A stretch of 64,000 nucleotides of DNA from Pseudomonas sp. A-RE-19 (GCF_019956555.1 NZ_JAHBDQ010000044.1:171372-235371); one strand, 5' to 3'. Shown: positions 15,523 to 24,096, counted from the stretch's first letter. Notes: generated by a model from the sequence alone, not told the origin. Program-made: numbers and translations.

Positions 15523-16754
15523 CCGGCCGGGTGTGCGACATCGGCCACCTGATGCCGGTGGACGAGGCCATCAGCCGTCTGCTGGACCAGGCACCGCCGC
15601 CACCCCTGGCGCAAATGGTTCGTCTGGATCAAGCCATGGGGCGGGTGCTGGCGGTGGACATTCATTCCCCGATAAACCTGCCGGCCTGGGACAACAGTGC
15701 CATGGACGGTTATGCCCTCAGGGCGGCTGACCTGCCCCAGGCGGGTGGCTGCTTGTCGATTGGCGGGCGCATTGCGGCGGGGGATCAAGCGTGTTCACCC
15801 TTGCGCGCGCAGCAGACGGTGCAGATCTTTACCGGCGCGCCATTGCCACCGGGGGCCGATACCGTTGTGCCGCAGGAGCGCTGCCGGATCGAGGGCGAGC
15901 GCGTTTGGTTCCCGTCCGTATCCGTGGGCGATCACGTGCGCAAGGAAGGTGAGGAAGTTCGCCGCGGGGACCTGTTGCTCAAGGCCGGCAAACGCCTGCG
16001 CGCGCAAGAACTTGGGTTGCTGGCTGGCGCCGGGATCGCGCGGGTGGAGGTCTATCGGCCGTTGCAGGTATGCCTGCTCAGCAGCGGTAATGAACTGCGT
16101 GAGCCGGGCGATCCCTTGGCGCCCGGGCAGATTTACAACAGCAACCGGTATTGCCTCGCCGCTCTGTTGCGCGGCTGGGGCGTGGAGGTGCACGACTATG
16201 GCGTCATGGTCGATGAGTTGGCGGCCAGCCGGCATGCCTTGAGCCTGGCGTCTTCGGAATGCGACTTGCTGTTGAGTTCCGGTGGCGTATCGGTGGGTGA
16301 GGAAGATCACCTCAAACAGGCGATCGAGGAACTGGGCAACGTCGATTTCTGGCGACTGGCCATTCAGCCGGGCAAGCCACTGGCCTTTGGTGAAGTAGCC
16401 GGTAAACCCTGGATCGGCATGCCGGGAAATCCTTCAGCGGCGCTGATTACCGCGTTGGTGGTGGTGCGTCCGTTCCTGCTCAGGGCCCAGGGCGTGACTG
16501 ACGTGCTGCCGCTGCCGTTGTCCATACCCGCCGGGTTCGACTGGTTGCAGCGTAACAAGCGTCGGCAGTACCTGCGGGCCCGATTGACGCCCGGCGCCGA
16601 CGGCCAGTTGAGCGTGCAGCTGCACCCTCAGCAAAGCTCGGCGATGTTGACCGCCGCGTGCTGGGCCGACGGGCTGGCGGTGATCGAGTGCGAGCAGCAG
16701 GTGCTCAAGCACGACAACGTGATGTTCCTGTCCTTCGCCGACCTGATGCATTGA
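15519..16754 (+). CDS. moeA: MoeA, molybdopterin molybdotransferase
   Basis: MoeA inserts molybdate into adenylated molybdopterin. The 411-residue protein has the family motifs LPAWDNSAMDGYAL near residue 55, IFTGAPLPPGADTVVPQE near 108, the MPT-binding stretch DLLLSSGGVSVGEEDHLKQ near 250, and GKPWIGMPGNPSAAL near 300. It is translationally coupled to moaB. The pair is likely nitrate-inducible given the upstream NarL-like site. Confidence 0.95.
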   Translation: MTGRVCDIGHLMPVDEAISRLLDQAPPPPLAQMVRLDQAMGRVLAVDIHSPINLPAWDNSAMDGYALRAADLPQAGGCLSIGGRIAAGDQACSPLRAQQTVQIFTGAPLPPGADTVVPQERCRIEGERVWFPSVSVGDHVRKEGEEVRRGDLLLKAGKRLRAQELGLLAGAGIARVEVYRPLQVCLLSSGNELREPGDPLAPGQIYNSNRYCLAALLRGWGVEVHDYGVMVDELAASRHALSLASSECDLLLSSGGVSVGEEDHLKQAIEELGNVDFWRLAIQPGKPLAFGEVAGKPWIGMPGNPSAALITALVVVRPFLLRAQGVTDVLPLPLSIPAGFDWLQRNKRRQYLRARLTPGADGQLSVQLHPQQSSAMLTAACWADGLAVIECEQQVLKHDNVMFLSFADLMH

Positions 16755-16760
16755 TGGCAA

Positions 16761-16774
16761 TTGATTGCCGTCAA
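16761..16774. promoter_or_regulatory. Anr/Dnr box of ubiUVT
   Basis: TTGATTGCCGTCAA matches nine of ten consensus positions. It predicts a start point near 16809, 77 bp before ubiU. Confidence 0.72.
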
Positions 16775-16885
16775 GGCCGTGCCTGCCGGTCTCGCTAGAC
16801 TGGCAGCGCCTTTTTCGATTGCCCGGACCTTTGCGTCTCGGGCATCGGACGACGGTCCAGACGCGTTTTTTCATGAGGATTACCC

Positions 16886-17881
16886 ATGCAACTGGTCTGC
16901 CCGGCAGGGAACCTGCCTGCGCTTAAAGCGGCGGTGCGCCAAGGCGCCGATGCCGTCTATGTCGGCTTTCGCGATGACACCAACGCCCGGCATTTCGCGG
17001 GGCTGAACATGGACGACAAACAGTTCGACGCCGCGGTCACCCACATTCGCCAGTATCAACGCAAACTCTATGTCGCGGTCAATACGTATCCGCAACCCAA
17101 GGGCTGGGAGCGCTGGCAGCGAGCGGTGGATCGTGCCGCCGATTTCGGTGTCGATGCACTGATCGCCGCCGACCCCGGGGTGCTCAACTACGCCAGTCAG
17201 CGTCACCCGCAACTGGCGTTACACCTGTCGGTCCAGGGCTCGGCGACCCATGCCGCTGCGCTGGAATTCTATGCGCAGCGCTATGGCATTCGACGCGCGG
17301 TGCTGCCGCGGGTGTTGTCGTTGGCGCAAGTACGCCAGGTGGCCGCCAGCAGTCCGGTGCCCATCGAAGTGTTTGGCTTCGGCAGCTTGTGCATCATGGC
17401 CGAAGGGCGTTGCCATCTGTCTTCTTACATTACCGGCGAATCGCCGAACCTGTGCGGTGTCTGTTCGCCAGCCAAAGCCGTGCGCTGGAGCGAGGACGCC
17501 GAAGGCTTGAGCGCGCGTCTCAGCGAAGTGCTGATCGATCGCTACACCCCTGACGAACCGGCCGGTTACCCGACCTTGTGCAAGGGCCGCTTCCTGGTCG
17601 ACGGCAAACGCTTTCATGCGCTGGAGGAGCCCACCAGCCTCGACACCCTGGACTTGCTGCCGGAGCTCACGGCCATCGGCGTCGAAGCGGTGAAAATCGA
17701 GGGCCGCCAACGCAGTCCGGCCTATGTCGAACAAGTCACCCGGGTCTGGCGCGCGGCACTGGACGCCCATCGCGGCGCGCCGGGCAATTTTCGGGTCAAG
17801 GAGGAATGGCGTCAGGTGCTGGCCGGCTTGTCCGAAGGCAGCCAGACCACCCTGGGTGCCTATCATCGATCATGGCAATGA
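16886..17881 (+). CDS. ubiU: UbiU, U32-family protein for O2-independent ubiquinone hydroxylation
   Basis: UbiU and UbiV form a 4Fe-4S heterodimer that hydroxylates ubiquinone precursors without O2. The 331-residue protein starts with MQLVCPAGNLPALKAAVRQG and has the U32 cysteines in GSLCIMAEGRCHLSSYITGE, NLCGVCSP and YPTLCKGRF, matching the four cluster ligands. It is 10 bp upstream of ubiV. UbiUVT is known to support denitrification in P. aeruginosa; the Anr/Dnr box here agrees with that. Confidence 0.95.
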   Translation: MQLVCPAGNLPALKAAVRQGADAVYVGFRDDTNARHFAGLNMDDKQFDAAVTHIRQYQRKLYVAVNTYPQPKGWERWQRAVDRAADFGVDALIAADPGVLNYASQRHPQLALHLSVQGSATHAAALEFYAQRYGIRRAVLPRVLSLAQVRQVAASSPVPIEVFGFGSLCIMAEGRCHLSSYITGESPNLCGVCSPAKAVRWSEDAEGLSARLSEVLIDRYTPDEPAGYPTLCKGRFLVDGKRFHALEEPTSLDTLDLLPELTAIGVEAVKIEGRQRSPAYVEQVTRVWRAALDAHRGAPGNFRVKEEWRQVLAGLSEGSQTTLGAYHRSWQ

Positions 17882-17891
17882 GGGAGGCGAC

Positions 17892-18782
17892 ATGAAGCTC
17901 AGCCTGGGACCGGTCCTGTTTTATTGGGACAAAGAACAACTCAGCAACTTTTACGCCGAGATGTCGACCTTGCCCCTGGACGTGATTTATCTGGGGGAAA
18001 CCGTGTGCTCGAAACGTCGGGCATTTTCGCTGGATCAATGGCTGGGGCTGGGGCGCGAGTTGCAGGAATGCAGCCAGGCGCAGTTGGTGCTGTCCAGCCT
18101 GACATTGATCGAAGCGGCGTCCGAACTCTCCAGCCTGCGCCGGCTGTGCGACAACGGCCAATTGCTGGTGGAAGCCAACGACATGGGCGCGGTGCAGTTC
18201 CTGGCCGAGCGCAAATTGCCGTTCGTGGGCGGCCCGGCCCTCAATCTGTACAACGGACATGCGCTGGCGCAACTGCTCGACAGCGGCATGACCCGCTGGG
18301 TGCCGCCCGTGGAATGTTCGGCGGCGCTGATTGGTGATGTGATCGGGCAGGTGCGCGAACTGGGTCGTGCAGTGCCGGAAGTTGAAATCTTTGCGTATGG
18401 GCATTTGCCGTTGGCCTATTCCGCCCGTTGCTTTACGGCTCGGGCGGAAAACCGGCCCAAGGACGACTGCCAGTTTTGCTGCATCAACTACCCCGATGGC
18501 CTGGCGCTGACCAGTCAGGAAGGGCAGGCGCTGTTCACCCTCAACGGTATTCAGACAATGTCGGCCGAGGTGACCAATCTGCTGGCCGATTACGCCGGGC
18601 TGGTGGCCTGCGGTGCCGATCTGTTGCGCTTGAGCCCTCGCGCTCAGGGCATGGCCGAGGTGATCGCGGCCTATCAACGGGTTCGTCTGGGCGAGACACC
18701 GCCGTTGTTCGTCGAAGGGTGCAATGGTTATTGGCATGGCCAGGCCGGCATGCTGCGCGTCGAGGAGGTCGGCCTGTGTTGA
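17892..18782 (+). CDS. ubiV: UbiV, partner of UbiU in anaerobic ubiquinone synthesis
   Basis: The 296-residue U32-family protein starts MKLSLGPVLFYWDKE, the usual UbiV opening. Its cluster ligands lie in IFAYGHLPLAYSARCFTAR and DDCQFCCINYPDGL. GAGGCGAC precedes the ATG. It overlaps ubiT by 7 bp. The upstream part of the longer open frame reads ubiU out of frame and is not coding. Confidence 0.94.
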   Translation: MKLSLGPVLFYWDKEQLSNFYAEMSTLPLDVIYLGETVCSKRRAFSLDQWLGLGRELQECSQAQLVLSSLTLIEAASELSSLRRLCDNGQLLVEANDMGAVQFLAERKLPFVGGPALNLYNGHALAQLLDSGMTRWVPPVECSAALIGDVIGQVRELGRAVPEVEIFAYGHLPLAYSARCFTARAENRPKDDCQFCCINYPDGLALTSQEGQALFTLNGIQTMSAEVTNLLADYAGLVACGADLLRLSPRAQGMAEVIAAYQRVRLGETPPLFVEGCNGYWHGQAGMLRVEEVGLC

Positions 18783-19246
18783 ATCGAAAAAAGTGGCTGT
18801 TGAAAGGTGCCGACCGGTTGTTGCCGCTGGTGCGCCGGGTGCCTTTTGCCGTGCAGCGTCTGGCGTTGCAACAGGCGCTGAATCGCTGCCTTGCCGAGCC
18901 ATTGCGCGATGGCGAGTTCGAGGTTTTGCGCGGGCGTTGGTTGTGTCTGCGGATTCCGGATCTGGGGTTGTCCTGGTATCTGACGCTCAGCGGTAAAGGG
19001 TTGCGGATTGCCGAGCATGCCGTGGCGCATGTGACGATCAGTGGTAATTGGCGGGAGTTTTTACTGTTGGCGAGTCGTCAGGAGGATCCGGATACGCTGT
19101 TTTTTCGCCGGCGTTTGGTGATTGAGGGGGATACCGAATTGGGGTTGGCGTTGAAGAATCTGATCGACAGTCTGGATCCTGAGGTGTTGCCTGTTTGGTT
19201 GTGGCGCAATCTGGAGCGGGCGGGGAAGGGGTTGGCGGCGGGGTAA
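18776..19246 (+). CDS. ubiT: UbiT, SCP2-domain lipid-binding protein for anaerobic ubiquinone synthesis
   Basis: A GTG at 18776 after GAGGAGG gives 156 residues. The C-terminal two thirds form an SCP2 sterol-carrier domain (RWLCLRIPDLGLSWYLTLSG, TISGNWREFLLLASRQEDPDTLFFRR, IEGDTELGLALKNLIDSLD), the UbiT/YhbT pattern. UbiT binds hydrophobic ubiquinone intermediates for the O2-independent route. It is the last gene of the ubiUVT unit and is followed by a possible terminator. Confidence 0.93.
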   Translation: MLNRKKWLLKGADRLLPLVRRVPFAVQRLALQQALNRCLAEPLRDGEFEVLRGRWLCLRIPDLGLSWYLTLSGKGLRIAEHAVAHVTISGNWREFLLLASRQEDPDTLFFRRRLVIEGDTELGLALKNLIDSLDPEVLPVWLWRNLERAGKGLAAG

Positions 19247-19254
19247 TTGACATT

Positions 19255-19291
19255 GCCCAATTGTGGGAGCTGGCTTGTTGGGCTGTTTTTT
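19255..19291 (+). terminator. Possible terminator after ubiT
   Basis: GCCCAA at 19255-19260 pairs with TTGGGC at 19278-19283 across a 17-nt loop, followed by TG and six T. Confidence 0.45.
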
Positions 19292-19548
19292 GGCTGAGTA
19301 CATATCCATTTCTGCGGTAACGGCCACTAATGGTTCCGCTCTTACAGCGGGTTACTTTGAAAAGCGCAAAGTAACCAAACGCTTTCGCCCCTGACGTACG
19401 GTGGCTCGCTTAGGCTCGCCATGCCCTCGCTCCGGTCCTGCTCCGTGGGCCCGCCGCCATCGGCCATCCATGGCCGGGGGCGGCTACCGCGGCATCCTTG
19501 CCGCGGTGCCCACTGCGCAGAACCTCCACTCGGCCTTCCGACGGGGCA

Positions 19549-19618
19549 GATCAAGATCAAGATCAAAAGCCAAAGCCAAAGCCAAAGCCAAAGCAAGATC
19601 AACAGCCAGAGCCAAAGT
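19549..19618. repeat. Hexanucleotide tandem tract
   Basis: Runs of (GATCAA) and then (AGCCAA) units with degenerate copies fill the space between the left arm of the large inverted repeat and its central REPIN. Such tracts can change copy number by slippage. Confidence 0.75.
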
Positions 19619-19631
19619 GGCGTTGAACCTT

Positions 19632-19729
19632 GTGGGAGCGAGCCTGCTCGCGAAGGACGACAACGATAACGCGTGCTGTCTGAAAGAACGCGTTCTCCAG
19701 ACGTTTTTCGCGAGCAGGCTCGCTCCCAC
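19632..19729. repeat. REPIN in the centre of the large inverted repeat
   Basis: REP arms lie at 19632-19654 and 19707-19729 with a 52-bp spacer. Confidence 0.92.
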
Positions 19730-20175
19730 AGGGAAATGCGTACGCTTGAAGAGACAGGCCGGCCGGTAGGCCGCCTCGCGGTGCTTTTGCGGTGCACGCC
19801 CCCTCGAGAGGCTTCGTTCCGGTTCTGCGCAGTGGGCAACCCGGCATGGATGCCGGGTTAGCCGCCCCCGGCCATGGATGGCCGATGGCGGCGGGCCCAC
19901 GGAGCAGGACCGGAGCGAGGGCATGCCGAGCCTGGGCGAGGCACCGAACGAAAGGGGCAAAAGCGCTTTGGTTACTTTCGCGCTTTTCGAAAGTGACTCG
20001 CTGTAAAAGCGAAACCAATAGAAGCCGTTACCGCAGAAATGGATATGTACTCCGACCAAAATTACAGGTCGGCGGTCAGTCCGCCATCGCGGGCAAGCCC
20101 GCTCCCACAGGGAAATGCGTACTCTTGAAGAGACAGGCCGGTAGGCCGCCTCGCGCGGCTTTTGCGGTATTCGCC
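19729..20175. repeat. Direct duplication flanking the right arm
   Basis: About 65 bp beginning ACAGGGAAATGCGTAC and ending GCTTTTGCGGT occurs near 19729-19796 and again near 20107-20170, with small indels. The second copy follows a divergent REP half-site (about 20085-20109). This suggests duplication of a repeat unit around the right arm. Confidence 0.75.
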
Positions 20176-20197
20176 TCCACAGGATTTTTGTTGTTCT

Positions 20198-20596
20198 TCA
20201 GGCCATCGTTTCCTGCCGGCTTACATGCTGGCGAGCATCACTGGCAATCAACTGCCTGATCCCTTCAAACAACTCATCACTCTGCGCCTGCGTGCAATCC
20301 TCACCATGGCGCTTACGCAGCCCGTAATGACTGAGAATCAGATGCACATCAGCATGCAGCCCATGCTGCTTGAGGCAGTTTTCAACACATTGCAGCGGGC
20401 AGCCATCCAGCGCAAAGATCCGGCGCCCCGAACGCGCCTTGTTGACCAGCGCCGCCACATGCCCGCCAACACCGACGATGCAGGACATTTCAGCCAGCCC
20501 GCTGCGATCCAGGCGCACCGCCAGGGTATTGGCCAGTTGGGCAACGTTGGAGCAGCCTGAGCAGGAGTAAACCAAAGGCAGGGTTGAACGGGGCAT
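20198..20596 (-). CDS. DGC-domain putative zinc-binding protein
   Basis: From the ATG at 20596 (GGAGAG upstream) the protein has 132 residues. It shows a Cys pair YSCSGCSNVAQLAN, AEMSCIVGVGGHVAALV, and the family-naming FALDGCPLQCVENCL motif (Asp-Gly-Cys). Together these give six or seven conserved cysteines likely to bind zinc or an Fe-S cluster. DGC-domain proteins have no settled function. It lies 74 bp downstream of dnrE on the same strand and has its own Dnr-type box at 20651, so a denitrification-linked role is inferred. Confidence 0.82.
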   Translation of the reverse strand: MPRSTLPLVYSCSGCSNVAQLANTLAVRLDRSGLAEMSCIVGVGGHVAALVNKARSGRRIFALDGCPLQCVENCLKQHGLHADVHLILSHYGLRKRHGEDCTQAQSDELFEGIRQLIASDARQHVSRQETMA

Positions 20597-20650
20597 TTGC
20601 ACTCTCCGTGGATGGACGCTGCCAGTGTGCAAGGTGCGTGGCATTGCGCC

Positions 20651-20664
20651 TTGATGACGGTCAA
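20651..20664. promoter_or_regulatory. Anr/Dnr box of the DGC gene
   Basis: TTGATGACGGTCAA matches nine of ten positions. Its centre is 61 bp before the DGC-gene ATG, in the gap after dnrE. Confidence 0.68.
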
Positions 20665-20670
20665 TTCCGA

Positions 20671-21345
20671 CTATTGGAAAGCCGCCAGCTCCTCTTCATC
20701 GAGGATGCTGATATGGCGACGCTCCATGGCGATCAGGCCGCACTCCACCAGGCGATGCAAAATCCGCGAGAAGGTTTCCGGTTGAATGCCGAGTTTCGAC
20801 GCCACCAGGCGTTTGGACACCTGCAAGACAATCTGGCCGGTCACCGGGTGGCGTTCCTGGAACAGAAAATTGATCACCCGACGGCTCGCACTGGCCATGG
20901 TCAAGGTATCGATGTCGCGCAGACGCAGGTGCAGGTGAACGCTCATGCTCGCCAGAATCGCCAGACAGACTTTCGGCTGGTCTTTCAGGGCATTGCGGTA
21001 ATGGTTGCCCTCGATACTCACCAGTACGCTGTCCTTCAGCGCCGTGGCGCTGACCGGGTAGAGCCGGGCCTGGCTGAACAGCAAGGCTTCGGCAAAGGTC
21101 TGGCCGGGCTGGATGATCTCGACCAGATTCTCCTGGCCTTCGCCGGTGAGCCGGTACAACTTGATCTGGCCGCTGACCAGCAGGAAAAAACGCCTGGCCG
21201 GATCCCCTTGATGCATGAGCGTGCTGTGACAACTCAGGCGCTTGAGCATGGCCAGGCCGCAGACTTCCTCGAAGATTTTCTCCGGCAGTTGGCTGAACAG
21301 ATGATGACGGCGCAACGTTAAAACGATGGAAGGGTGGGTCAGCAT
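20671..21345 (-). CDS. dnrE: DnrE-type Crp/Fnr regulator next to narXL
   Basis: The ATG at 21345 follows GGAGGTACGCC and gives 224 residues. The beta-roll (about 15-115) and the HTH segment KLGIQPETFSRILHRLVECG resemble Dnr, and the N-terminal Fe-S cysteines of Anr are absent. P. stutzeri has a homologue named DnrE adjacent to narXL, hence the symbol. A NarL-like site at 21410-21425 lies 65 bp upstream, so nitrate probably controls it through NarL. It is the second Dnr-type gene in the window beside dnr at 8628. Confidence 0.85.
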   Translation of the reverse strand: MLTHPSIVLTLRRHHLFSQLPEKIFEEVCGLAMLKRLSCHSTLMHQGDPARRFFLLVSGQIKLYRLTGEGQENLVEIIQPGQTFAEALLFSQARLYPVSATALKDSVLVSIEGNHYRNALKDQPKVCLAILASMSVHLHLRLRDIDTLTMASASRRVINFLFQERHPVTGQIVLQVSKRLVASKLGIQPETFSRILHRLVECGLIAMERRHISILDEEELAAFQ

Positions 21346-21409
21346 GGCGTACCTCCGCTGACCGTCATAGTAGAGAGCGCAGGCCAAATGACCTATGCCT
21401 CTGCAGGCC

Positions 21410-21425
21410 TACCTCCAAGGAGGGA
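21410..21425. promoter_or_regulatory. NarL 7-2-7 site upstream of dnrE
   Basis: TACCTCCAAGGAGGGA has inverted heptamers separated by two bases, with one half imperfect. It sits between the narL stop and the dnrE start. Confidence 0.6.
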
Positions 21426-21431
21426 TGCCCG

Positions 21432-22079
21432 TCAGCCCGCACTGCGCAGATGCTCCATGGCCCACACCGCCGCCTCCACCCGCGAGCGCAAGCCGAGTTT
21501 GTGCAGCAGGTTTTTCACGTGGACCTTGACCGTCCCTTCGGTGATGCCCAGCTTGTGCCCGATGACCTTGTTGCTGAAGCCGCTGGCGATGGTTTTCAAC
21601 ACCTGACGTTCACGCTCGGTCAGTTCCACCACGGCCTGGCGAGGTGGCGCGCGCAGCGCCTGCGCCATGACTTGGGTCAGCCCCGGGCTGATCACCAAGG
21701 CGCCGTTCAAGGCATCACGGATGTACTGAATCAGCAGTTCGGGCTCCATGTCCTTGAGCAGATAGCCGTCGGCATCGAGCCGCAATGCGTCGCGAATATC
21801 GTCTTCGGCGTCCGAGACGGTGAACAGCAGCACTTTGCCGGTGTAGTGCATTGCCCGTAATCGACGCAGGGTTTCGATGCCATTCATTTGCGGCATGTTG
21901 TTGTCGAGCAGGACCAGATCCGGTCGAAGTGGCTCAATCAGGCCGAGTGCTTCTTCACCCTGGCTGGCTTCGCCGACGATCAGGAAGTCATCTTCGAGTT
22001 CGAGCATCTGGCGAATGCCGTGACGCATCATCGGGTGGTCGTCTACCAGCAGGATTCTGTGTTGCGGGGACGGGGTCAT
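21432..22079 (-). CDS. narL: NarL, nitrate-responsive response regulator
   Basis: The 215-residue protein has an N-terminal receiver with the acidic pair DD near residue 13, the phospho-acceptor Asp in PDLVLLDNNMPQMNG (near 59) and Lys in GYLLKDM. It ends with a LuxR/NarL HTH (LTERERQVLKTIASGFSNKVIGHKLGITEGTVKVHVKNLL). It starts inside the narX stop (ATGA). NarL~P binds the 7-2-7 boxes found before narK1, dnrE and moaB. Confidence 0.95.
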   Translation of the reverse strand: MTPSPQHRILLVDDHPMMRHGIRQMLELEDDFLIVGEASQGEEALGLIEPLRPDLVLLDNNMPQMNGIETLRRLRAMHYTGKVLLFTVSDAEDDIRDALRLDADGYLLKDMEPELLIQYIRDALNGALVISPGLTQVMAQALRAPPRQAVVELTERERQVLKTIASGFSNKVIGHKLGITEGTVKVHVKNLLHKLGLRSRVEAAVWAMEHLRSAG

Positions 22080-23878
22080 AGGGTGCTGCCTTCTGTTTGC
22101 TGCCCGAGAAATTCCGGGTGGAATTCCAGTTGGACGCGGGTGCCTTGGGGTTCCCTGGAAAATATCTGCAGCTGGCCGTGCAAGCTGCGAGCCCGCTCAT
22201 CCATGATGTTCAGGCCGTGGTGTTCGCGTTGGTCGACGTTGCCGCTGAAGCCGCGCCCGTCATCTTCGACCGACAACCTGACGGTCTCGCCATCCTGGCG
22301 CAGTTGCAGCCAGGCGTTTTGCGCGTGGGCGTGGCGCAGGCAGTTGGAGAGTGCCTCGCGGGTGATCTGCAGAATGTGGATTTGTTCGCTGGCCGATAGC
22401 TGAAAGGCCAGCGCGTCGACGTGCAGATGCACCTGAAACTCCCCGCGACGGGAAAATTCCTCGGCGGTGTCCTTGAGTTCCTGCACCAGTCCGGCGTCGT
22501 GTATCTGCAAACGAAAAGTCGTCAGCAACTCGCGTAACTGGCGGTAGGCATTGTTCAGTCCCTCACGCAATTCGGCGGTGACGGTTTCCAGGGTCTGGAC
22601 CGGTTCGCCCCGGCGCATCAGGGTCTGCATGCGGCTGACTTGCAGCTTCATGTAGGACAGGGCCTGGGCCAGTGAATCGTGCAGCTCGCGGGCGATGATC
22701 GTGCGCTCTTCAAGCAGTAGCAGGCGATGATCCTGTTCCCGTTGGCGCTTGAGCGACAGTGAGGTGCCGATCAGGTTGGCCAAGGCCTGGATCAATTGGG
22801 TCTCCCAGGCTTGCGTCGGGTGCCCGTCGACAAAGTGCGCCTTCAGCTCACCCAGTTCACTGCCCTGATTGCTGATGCTGAAGGTTTGCGGGCTGGCTTT
22901 ATGGTGCTTCTGGCACGTGGCGCAGTCGCTACTGGCGCAGACTTCCCGAACGTTCGCGCCATGCAGGGCGAGCAACTGCTGGGCCGGTGCCTGCAGTTGG
23001 CCTTGCAGACACAGCGACAGGCGCAAGCCGGGCAGGCGTTGCTGGAAGCGTCGAATCAATTCATCCAGGCCTTCGGCATTGGCCAGGCGTGTGGCCAGGC
23101 TTCGGCTGCTTTGATACAGAAGCTCCAGGGCGGCATTGGCTTGTTGCAGGTTCAGGGTTTTCTGCCGGACCTGACTTTCCAGGGTGCGATGCGAGTCTTC
23201 GATCGTCTCGGCCATGGCATTGAAACTCATGGCCAACTGGCCCAGTTCGTCCTGGGACTGATGGTTGACCCGCACCTTGAAGTCGCCGCGACGAAAGCGC
23301 TGGGTTGCGTCCACCAACTCTTTCAAGGGGGTGACAACGCCGCATTGCAGTTCGTATAACCCGATCAACAGGACGATCATGGTGGTGAACAAGGCCATGC
23401 CCTGGATCGCCTGTTGCCAGCCTTGCTTTTGTTCGCTCTGGCGCTGCAACAAATCGACGAACTGGTTCAGTTGCTCAACGAAAGACTGGGCCTGAACCTG
23501 AAAGGCCGCCGCATCGCCGCGCTCAAGTGCCGGGCGCAGATCCTCGTTCCAGTGTTGCTGGATTTGCCCATAACTGATTTGCAGCGCAGTGGTCGGGCCG
23601 TCTTCCAGCACCGCCTTGAGCGAGTGGCTGTCCAAGCGGTTTTGCAGGCTGTCGATGATGCTGGCGATTTCTTCGCCGGTGGCGCCGGCGGCGAGTTTCC
23701 AGCTCAGGTGATAGGTCTCCATGCGCACCGAGCCCGCGGTGTTGATGGCGGCGGCATCGCCCTGGCTGAACCAGGCAATCAGCCCGGCGCTCAACGAACT
23801 GGCGAGCGCCAGCACGGCGATCAGGATCACCGCCAGCCCGGCGCGAGCGGGCAGGGAGCTGCGCAACCAGCGCATCAT
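22076..23878 (-). CDS. narX: NarX, nitrate/nitrite sensor histidine kinase
   Basis: From MMRWLRSS (23878; the adjacent ATG at 23875 is equally possible) the protein has 600 residues. It has a first membrane helix (about 10-32), then a periplasmic domain with the nitrate-binding P-box-like segment NTAGSVRMETYHLSWKL, a second helix near 150, HAMP, a Cys-rich GAF-like module (ASSDCATCQKHH), and a HisKA_3 kinase (IARELHDSLAQALSYMKLQ, with the His near residue 395) with N and G boxes (EDDGRGFSG). It is the first gene of narXL. The upstream GTG at 23920 is less likely because the extra segment is not hydrophobic or family-like. Confidence 0.93.
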   Translation of the reverse strand: MMRWLRSSLPARAGLAVILIAVLALASSLSAGLIAWFSQGDAAAINTAGSVRMETYHLSWKLAAGATGEEIASIIDSLQNRLDSHSLKAVLEDGPTTALQISYGQIQQHWNEDLRPALERGDAAAFQVQAQSFVEQLNQFVDLLQRQSEQKQGWQQAIQGMALFTTMIVLLIGLYELQCGVVTPLKELVDATQRFRRGDFKVRVNHQSQDELGQLAMSFNAMAETIEDSHRTLESQVRQKTLNLQQANAALELLYQSSRSLATRLANAEGLDELIRRFQQRLPGLRLSLCLQGQLQAPAQQLLALHGANVREVCASSDCATCQKHHKASPQTFSISNQGSELGELKAHFVDGHPTQAWETQLIQALANLIGTSLSLKRQREQDHRLLLLEERTIIARELHDSLAQALSYMKLQVSRMQTLMRRGEPVQTLETVTAELREGLNNAYRQLRELLTTFRLQIHDAGLVQELKDTAEEFSRRGEFQVHLHVDALAFQLSASEQIHILQITREALSNCLRHAHAQNAWLQLRQDGETVRLSVEDDGRGFSGNVDQREHHGLNIMDERARSLHGQLQIFSREPQGTRVQLEFHPEFLGQQTEGSTL

Positions 23879-23953
23879 CGGCGCGGGTCCGTGGAAAGGA
23901 CAGGAAAGAAGAGCATGCACAGCTCCAGAGTAGGTTGTTGTTCGTTATGGCCT

Positions 23954-24045
23954 CTTCGCGGGCAAGCCTCGCTCCTACAGGATTGAAGTCGTTCCCGTTT
24001 TGATGGCCGGCCTTGATCCTGTAGGAGCGAGGCTTGCCCGCGAAG
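23954..24045. repeat. Inverted pair of the second REP class
   Basis: The 27-bp arms (23954-23980 and 24019-24045) carry TGTAGGAGCGAGGCTTGCCC and its complement. This differs from the other REP class in the window. It lies in the narX-narK1 divergent gap. Confidence 0.92.
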
Positions 24046-24080
24046 GCGATTGAAAGAACAACCGCCGTTCCCAGACGCGC

Positions 24081-24096
24081 TACCTCTAAAGAGTTG
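24081..24096. promoter_or_regulatory. Distal NarL site of narK1
   Basis: TACCTCTAAAGAGTTG has the 7-2-7 layout with one imperfect heptamer. It lies 223 bp before narK1. Confidence 0.55.

Larger units (their letters stand above)
19296..20052. repeat. Large imperfect inverted repeat, about 230-bp arms
   Basis: The left arm (19296-19524) and right arm (19821-20052) are imperfect reverse complements. The outer ends GAGTACATATCCATTTCTGC and its complement match exactly, as do the inner ends TGCCCACTGCGCAGAACC and its complement. The arms contain GGTTACTTT and GGCCATCCATGG, typical of a Pseudomonas intergenic repeat family. The open frames across it are low-complexity and arise from the repeat. 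No real gene is visible between 19247 and 20197. Confidence 0.85.

Noticed and set aside
19342..20259. Several overlapping frames of 80-190 codons in the large inverted repeat
   Set aside because: They translate REP and repeat sequence (Arg/Ser/Pro-rich) in many frames at once; no coding signature.
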